16,498 nucleotides of DNA, taken from contig JBJXFK010000015.1 of NCBI GenBank assembly GCA_046155505.1, positions 1 through 16,498 of the forward strand, read 5' to 3'. Both the position numbers and the translations under genes were made by a program. This document shows, piece after piece, positions 12,560 through 16,498 of the stretch. The stretch's first letter is position 1, and every line of letters starts with the position of its first letter. Source of the stretch: JBJXFK01 sp046155505. GTDB lineage: Bacteria > Planctomycetota > Phycisphaerae > UBA1845 > Fen-1342. The notes under the pieces were generated by a model. The model saw only the letters and a list, made by a program, of their open reading frames with translations. It was not told the origin of the DNA and made no database searches.

Positions 12560-14698
12560 TTAGTCGCAGCCCAACCCAAACCGGCTCAGCAGCAGTGCCA
12601 GATCGTCGAGACCCACTGCCTGATCGCTGGACAGATCGCCGTCAGGCCAGGTCGCACCACTGGGTTGCCCGAAGTGCGCGAGCAGGACCGCCAGATCGGT
12701 CAGTCCGACCGCACGATCGCCATCCACGTCACCGATGCATGGCTGGGCCTCGAACGCGCCCATGTCGACCAGCGGCGACAAACCCTCGCCGCTGTCCGCG
12801 ACAAACGGTTCGTCCGTGAATCTCGGCAAGAGCGCCAAATCGACGAGGGTTCCGTCCGCCGCGAGCGCATTCGAACCGGCGTCAATGCACGGCGAATCTG
12901 GCGCGAGGCGCAGGTTGTCATCTTCAGTGCCAATCAGATTGTCCAACCCGTCGGCATCGACGAATCGCGGGTCGGCGGAGATGTTCCCGACGCCGGGGTA
13001 CCCGGCCTGCACACAGACATAGCGGGCGTCGATCGTTCCGGAGAATTGGTCCGGGCTGTTGGCCCAGACGATGCTGTTGCTGACTCGCGGGTCGGAGCCG
13101 GCAATGTTGCTGATGCCGCCGCCCTCGATGGTCGCGGTGTTTTGCGTCATCGTGCAGTTCACGATGTTTGAGAACGCCGCGAACATATTGACGATCGCGC
13201 CGCCGCGGATGGCGGTATTCCCGACGAATGTGCAGTTGATAATCGTCGGAAAGGTGATGAAGCTGTTCATCAGCCCGCCGCCCCAGCCGATTTCACCAAA
13301 TGTCGAATTTTGTATGAATTGACAATTGGCGACGATCGGGGAATTACCCTCGGTGTACATGCCGCCGCCGCCGAGCTCTGCGAAGTTGCCGATAAACGTG
13401 CAATCGCGGGTCACGGTGTTGGAAAAATACGTGCTGAGCCCGCCGCCGACGGAGAACGATCCCTGCGCGGCGCGGTTCTCGACGAACAGGCAGCGATCAA
13501 CGGTGACGTCCGCGCCGAGTGCGTAGAGCCCGCCGGCCTCTTCGGCGACGCCGCGAATGAAAACGCAGTCGGCGACAGTGCCGGTGCTTCCGTCGTTGAA
13601 GTAGACGCCGCCGCCGAAAGAGGCGAGATTCTCGACGAAGGTGCAGCGTTCGATGCTGGGCGCTCCGCCGGCGCTAAATGTGCCGCCTCCGCCGCTGCCT
13701 CCGCCGCCACCACCGCCGCTGGTGATGCCTTCGCCCGCTTTGTTGGCGTAAAACGCGCAGTCGGTGATTTGTCCGTCGGCGAAGTCGGTGTAGACGCCGC
13801 CGCCGCCGAGGATGGCGACGTTTGCGCGAAACTCGCAGTTGGACACATGCGTCATGCTGGCCGGTGCGTGATATATCCCCGCGCCGAAGTTGGCGCGGTT
13901 GCCCTCAAAGTAGCACTCATGCAGCATTGCGCCATGCATCGAGCGCGAATAGGCGCCGCCGCCCTCGAACGCGGCCTCGTTGTCGATGAATTGACATTCC
14001 ATCGCAGTGGTTTGCGAGTCGTGGTGAATGTAGAGACCCGCCCCAAATTGGGCCGAGTAGTTCTCGCGAAATTCGCAGCGAATGAACGTCGCGCCGCCGT
14101 GATCGTTCACCGCGCCGTGGTTGGCCACCCAGTTGCGCAGCAAAACGCAATTGCGAATCGTCGGCTGGCCATGATAGATATTGATGCCGCTGCCTTGTTC
14201 TTTGCTATCGGGCGTTGCGCCGAAGCCGGGACCGTTCGCGTGGCCGCCGGTGATCGTGAAGCCGTCGAGCGTCGTCGCGCTGCCGACCATGTGGGCTACG
14301 ACGACGTGGTAGCTGTTGTCCGACGTGTTGGCGAATCCGTTGAGATCATTGTTGTTGAGGTCGCCGCTGAGGATGGTCGGATTCGCGTCGATGTCGCGTG
14401 CGTCACGCACGGCCTCGTCGCCCGCAAAGCCGCCGTACACAGCGACGCCGTCGCGCAGCGCGAATGAAATGGAACGGTCACCGTCGGCGGTTGGGTGATA
14501 GGTGCTCGCTGCGACCCAGACTTCGTCGCCGTCCTGCGCGGCGTTCAGCGCGGACTGGAGATCGGTGAAGGCGTCGGCCCAGGTCGCACCGCTACTGGCA
14601 CCCGTGGCCAGACGATCGACGCGATGAATCTCGGCCGTCGCGCTTTGCAGCGCGCAAACGGCACAGACGACCGCGCACGTTTGAATCGTCGATTTCAT
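12560..14698 (-). CDS. Secreted right-handed beta-helix protein with dockerin-like C-terminus
   Basis: A 712-aa surface or extracellular protein. The signal peptide is MKSTIQTCAVVCAVCALQSATA, with probable cleavage after Ala22. About 70-560 is a parallel beta-helix with many repeats of the type IxxCxFxxNxAxxGGGxY (for example CEFRENYSAQFGAGLY and CTFIGNFAELGGGGMY). A region with NSIVWAN, ADPRFVD, SPCIDAGSN and DMGAFE follows, as in choice-of-anchor Q-type domains. From about 655 two EF-hand-like repeats, GDVDGDRAVGLTDLAVLL and DLSSDQAVGLDDLALLL, resemble type I dockerin. A run of 11 Gly interrupted by one Ser at about 324-338 interrupts the helix. The ATG at 14698 has AAGGGCGGC just upstream. 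The ligand or substrate is unknown; no polysaccharide-lyase catalytic motif was recognised. Confidence 0.85.
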   Translation of the reverse strand: MKSTIQTCAVVCAVCALQSATAEIHRVDRLATGASSGATWADAFTDLQSALNAAQDGDEVWVAASTYHPTADGDRSISFALRDGVAVYGGFAGDEAVRDARDIDANPTILSGDLNNNDLNGFANTSDNSYHVVVAHMVGSATTLDGFTITGGHANGPGFGATPDSKEQGSGINIYHGQPTIRNCVLLRNWVANHGAVNDHGGATFIRCEFRENYSAQFGAGLYIHHDSQTTAMECQFIDNEAAFEGGGAYSRSMHGAMLHECYFEGNRANFGAGIYHAPASMTHVSNCEFRANVAILGGGGVYTDFADGQITDCAFYANKAGEGITSGGGGGGGSGGGGTFSAGGAPSIERCTFVENLASFGGGVYFNDGSTGTVADCVFIRGVAEEAGGLYALGADVTVDRCLFVENRAAQGSFSVGGGLSTYFSNTVTRDCTFIGNFAELGGGGMYTEGNSPIVANCQFIQNSTFGEIGWGGGLMNSFITFPTIINCTFVGNTAIRGGAIVNMFAAFSNIVNCTMTQNTATIEGGGISNIAGSDPRVSNSIVWANSPDQFSGTIDARYVCVQAGYPGVGNISADPRFVDADGLDNLIGTEDDNLRLAPDSPCIDAGSNALAADGTLVDLALLPRFTDEPFVADSGEGLSPLVDMGAFEAQPCIGDVDGDRAVGLTDLAVLLAHFGQPSGATWPDGDLSSDQAVGLDDLALLLSRFGLGCD

Positions 14699-14925
14699 GC
14701 CGCCCTTCGCCTCCCGTCCGGTTCGGATGCCATAGTAGCGGCTTTGCAAGGCGGCGCGCCAGAATCCGTCACCACTGCAAGGGTCGCCGCAAAATACATG
14801 TATTATCGAACCAATTCCGGGCGTGGTGCATCACCACAAGTCTCTACATTACTTACGTCGTGCGTTGCGAAATCTCAATGCCCGAGCGAGATTGGCGCAC
14901 AGATTCCTGGCGACTTTGGCAATGC

Positions 14926-16314
14926 TCAACCCTCCAGATTCCACCCATCCCGATACATTCGCATCAGCCATTGATTCGCATCGGCAACGTTTGTGATCTT
15001 CATCGCGTCGGCATCCCAATCCAAGCGTTGCGGATAGCGCAGCGCGATATTTCCGAGCAGCACGGCTTCCGTCAGCGGACCCGCGTAGTCGAAATTCGAG
15101 CCGCACGCCGGGCCGCCCTTGCACGCTGCGATCCACTCAGCGTGATGGCCGACCGAACGCACGAGCCGTTTCTCGGGCCGACGATAAGCGGCCATCGCGG
15201 TCTCCGGGATGATGCGCACGCCGTCCGCACCGTGCGCACCGCACATGATTTTGCCCTTCTCGCCGACAAACAGCAGGCCGCCAAAGCCGTTGCCCAATTG
15301 ACGCTGCGGCTCCAGCTCGGGCGGGCGTTCCGGGCGCAAGCCGCCGTCGTACCAGGTGATCTTGATCGGCGGCCATTTGCCGCGGGCCGGGAAGTGATAG
15401 TGGATCATCGCCGCCTGCGGATAGGACTCGCCGTTGAACGGCTTGTTCCACGTGATGCCCTCCGGCACCGCTTGCGAATAACTCGCCTCGACGCTCGTGG
15501 GCGGGGTCAGGTCGAGCGCGTAGAAAGCGGCGTCGAGCACATGGCAGCCCATGTCACCCATCGCCCCGGTGCCGAAATCCCACCAGCCGCGCCAGTAGAT
15601 CGGCGCATACGCCGGGTGATACGGGCGTTCGGGTGCCGGGCCGAGCCATAGATCCCAATCGAGCGTCGCCGGCACAGGCGGCGTTTCCTTCGGGCGAGAC
15701 AGCCCTTGCGGCCAGACGGCATGCGTGGTCCAGGCGTGTACTTCGCGGATGGTGCCGATCGCGCCATCCTCGATCCACTCTTTCAGCAGGCGCATCGCCT
15801 CCGACGCGCGGCCTTGGTTGCCCATCTGCGTGGCGACGCCGGCTTTTTTTGCGGCGAGTTGCAGCATTCGTGCTTCCTGCACGCAATAGGTCATCGGCTT
15901 TTCGACGTAGACGTGCTTGCCGGCGCGAATCGCCGTGAGCGCCGCGATCGCATGGACATGATCCGGCGTGGCGACGAGAACCGCATCAATGCCCTTCTCT
16001 TTTTCGAGCATGACGCGGAAATCCTTGTAGCGCTTCGCATCTGGGAATTTCTTGAACGTCTCGGCGGCGCGCGCGTCGTCGACGTCGCACAGCGCGACGA
16101 TGTTCTCGCTCGATAAGTTTTGAATGTCGACGCCGCCTTGCCCGCCGCAACCGATCGCCGCGATGTTCAGCGTCTCGCTCGGTGGACGATGGCGCGGCCC
16201 GCCGAGAACGTGCGCGGGCACGATCGTGAACGCTGCCAGACCGGCGGCGGCTTGCGCACTACGTTGCAAAAACTGGCGGCGCGTGCGAGTGACTCGCGAA
16301 GACTTGCGTGACAT
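14926..16314 (-). CDS. Gfo/Idh/MocA family oxidoreductase with Tat signal
   Basis: An NAD(P)-dependent oxidoreductase, probably acting on sugars or sugar derivatives outside the cytoplasm. The protein is 462 aa. The twin-arginine signal is TRTRRQFLQRSAQAAAGLAAF, here split as TRTRRQFL (Arg12-Arg13) followed by a hydrophobic stretch. The Rossmann motif is AAIGCGGQG (about 52-60), and the family motif VEKPMTY has Lys139. WWDFGTGAMGDMGCHVLDAA is the usual second-domain block, in two parts WWDFGTGAMGD and MGCHVLDAA. The ATG at 16314 has AAAGGAG 5 nt upstream. The longer frame to 16395 adds a non-signal leader. Planctomycetes carry many such Tat-exported paralogues; the substrate cannot be told from the sequence. 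Confidence 0.93.
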   Translation of the reverse strand: MSRKSSRVTRTRRQFLQRSAQAAAGLAAFTIVPAHVLGGPRHRPPSETLNIAAIGCGGQGGVDIQNLSSENIVALCDVDDARAAETFKKFPDAKRYKDFRVMLEKEKGIDAVLVATPDHVHAIAALTAIRAGKHVYVEKPMTYCVQEARMLQLAAKKAGVATQMGNQGRASEAMRLLKEWIEDGAIGTIREVHAWTTHAVWPQGLSRPKETPPVPATLDWDLWLGPAPERPYHPAYAPIYWRGWWDFGTGAMGDMGCHVLDAAFYALDLTPPTSVEASYSQAVPEGITWNKPFNGESYPQAAMIHYHFPARGKWPPIKITWYDGGLRPERPPELEPQRQLGNGFGGLLFVGEKGKIMCGAHGADGVRIIPETAMAAYRRPEKRLVRSVGHHAEWIAACKGGPACGSNFDYAGPLTEAVLLGNIALRYPQRLDWDADAMKITNVADANQWLMRMYRDGWNLEG

Positions 16315-16470
16315 GCCGGCTCCTTTGAATTGGAAATGCCGACTCAGATGGTACCAAACGAGCGGCGTTTCAGGACGAGCGGACAGGTGACACACGTCGC
16401 ATCGTCACTCCGATTTCGCGTCATCATCGATCGCGACTCGCGCGACCCCCGCCGGCCCGCGATGCGCCCG

Positions 16471-16476
16471 TATAAT
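16471..16476 (+). promoter_or_regulatory. Possible -10 box before the last gene
   Basis: A perfect TATAAT lies 8 nt before the ATG at 16485. That spacing would give a leaderless or nearly leaderless mRNA. A TCGCGCGA palindrome lies at 16438-16445, and no -35 box is visible. Confidence 0.35.
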
Positions 16477-16484
16477 CCGCCGCC

Positions 16485-16498
16485 ATGAGCACCAACAC
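16485..16498 (+). CDS. Start of an unidentified gene (cut by window edge)
   Basis: An ATG followed by AGC ACC AAC (Met-Ser-Thr-Asn) runs off the end of the window. The TATAAT just upstream and the divergent orientation from the oxidoreductase gene suggest a true gene start. Nothing can be said about the product. Confidence 0.35.

Noticed and set aside
13310..14467. A 385-codon open frame antisense to the beta-helix gene
   Set aside because: The beta-helix repeats on the minus strand are clearly the coding sense. The antisense frame mirrors the repetitive codon pattern.

Overview
The window looks like a chromosomal segment of a Planctomycetota bacterium. Three things point there: a membrane protein ending in a CGYDLTGN...CPECG zinc ribbon, a Tat-exported Gfo/Idh/MocA oxidoreductase, and a secreted beta-helix protein ending in dockerin-like DxDGD repeats. 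The class is uncertain. Genes lie on both strands in short operons. I saw no tRNA, rRNA, CRISPR array or prophage.

Layout. 1-120 (-) is the start of a sulfate adenylyltransferase gene. 121-870 is non-coding and holds a nested inverted repeat (251-386). 871-1818 (+) is a TolB/PD40-type lipoprotein. 2064-2303 and 2449-2688 (-) are two paralogous 79-aa membrane proteins. 2827-5821 (-) is an M24 peptidase-accB-accC operon. 6114-6557 (-) is a zinc-ribbon membrane protein. 6692-7291 (-) is a REP-associated tyrosine transposase (RAYT). 7480-8418 (-) is cysK. 8596-8973 (-) is a PilZ-like protein, divergent from trmB (9103-9726, +). hutU follows (9827-11554, +). 11966-12313 (+) is a small secreted protein that may be frameshifted. 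12560-14698 (-) is the beta-helix surface protein and 14926-16314 (-) the Tat-exported oxidoreductase. A new + strand gene begins at 16485.

The most interesting layer is the repeats between 2.0 and 7.5 kb. Thirteen copies of a short palindrome lie here and none was seen elsewhere in the window. Full copies are the tetranucleotide GTAG followed by a hairpin with arms GGTGGGC and GCCCACC and an ATC loop. This is the architecture of bacterial REP elements, and the RAYT gene sits in the middle of them, bracketed by two inverted copies. In four genes (both small membrane proteins, the RAYT and cysK) the TAG stop codon is the TAG of a GTAG, so a hairpin starts directly after the stop codon.

Other repeats: an in-frame AATCCAA heptamer array inside hutU, a GAGTAGC-like heptamer array overlapping the hutU stop codon, and the nested inverted repeat at 251-386. 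The metabolic genes are housekeeping: fatty acid synthesis (accB, accC), sulfur assimilation (sat, cysK), histidine degradation (hutU) and tRNA modification (trmB).
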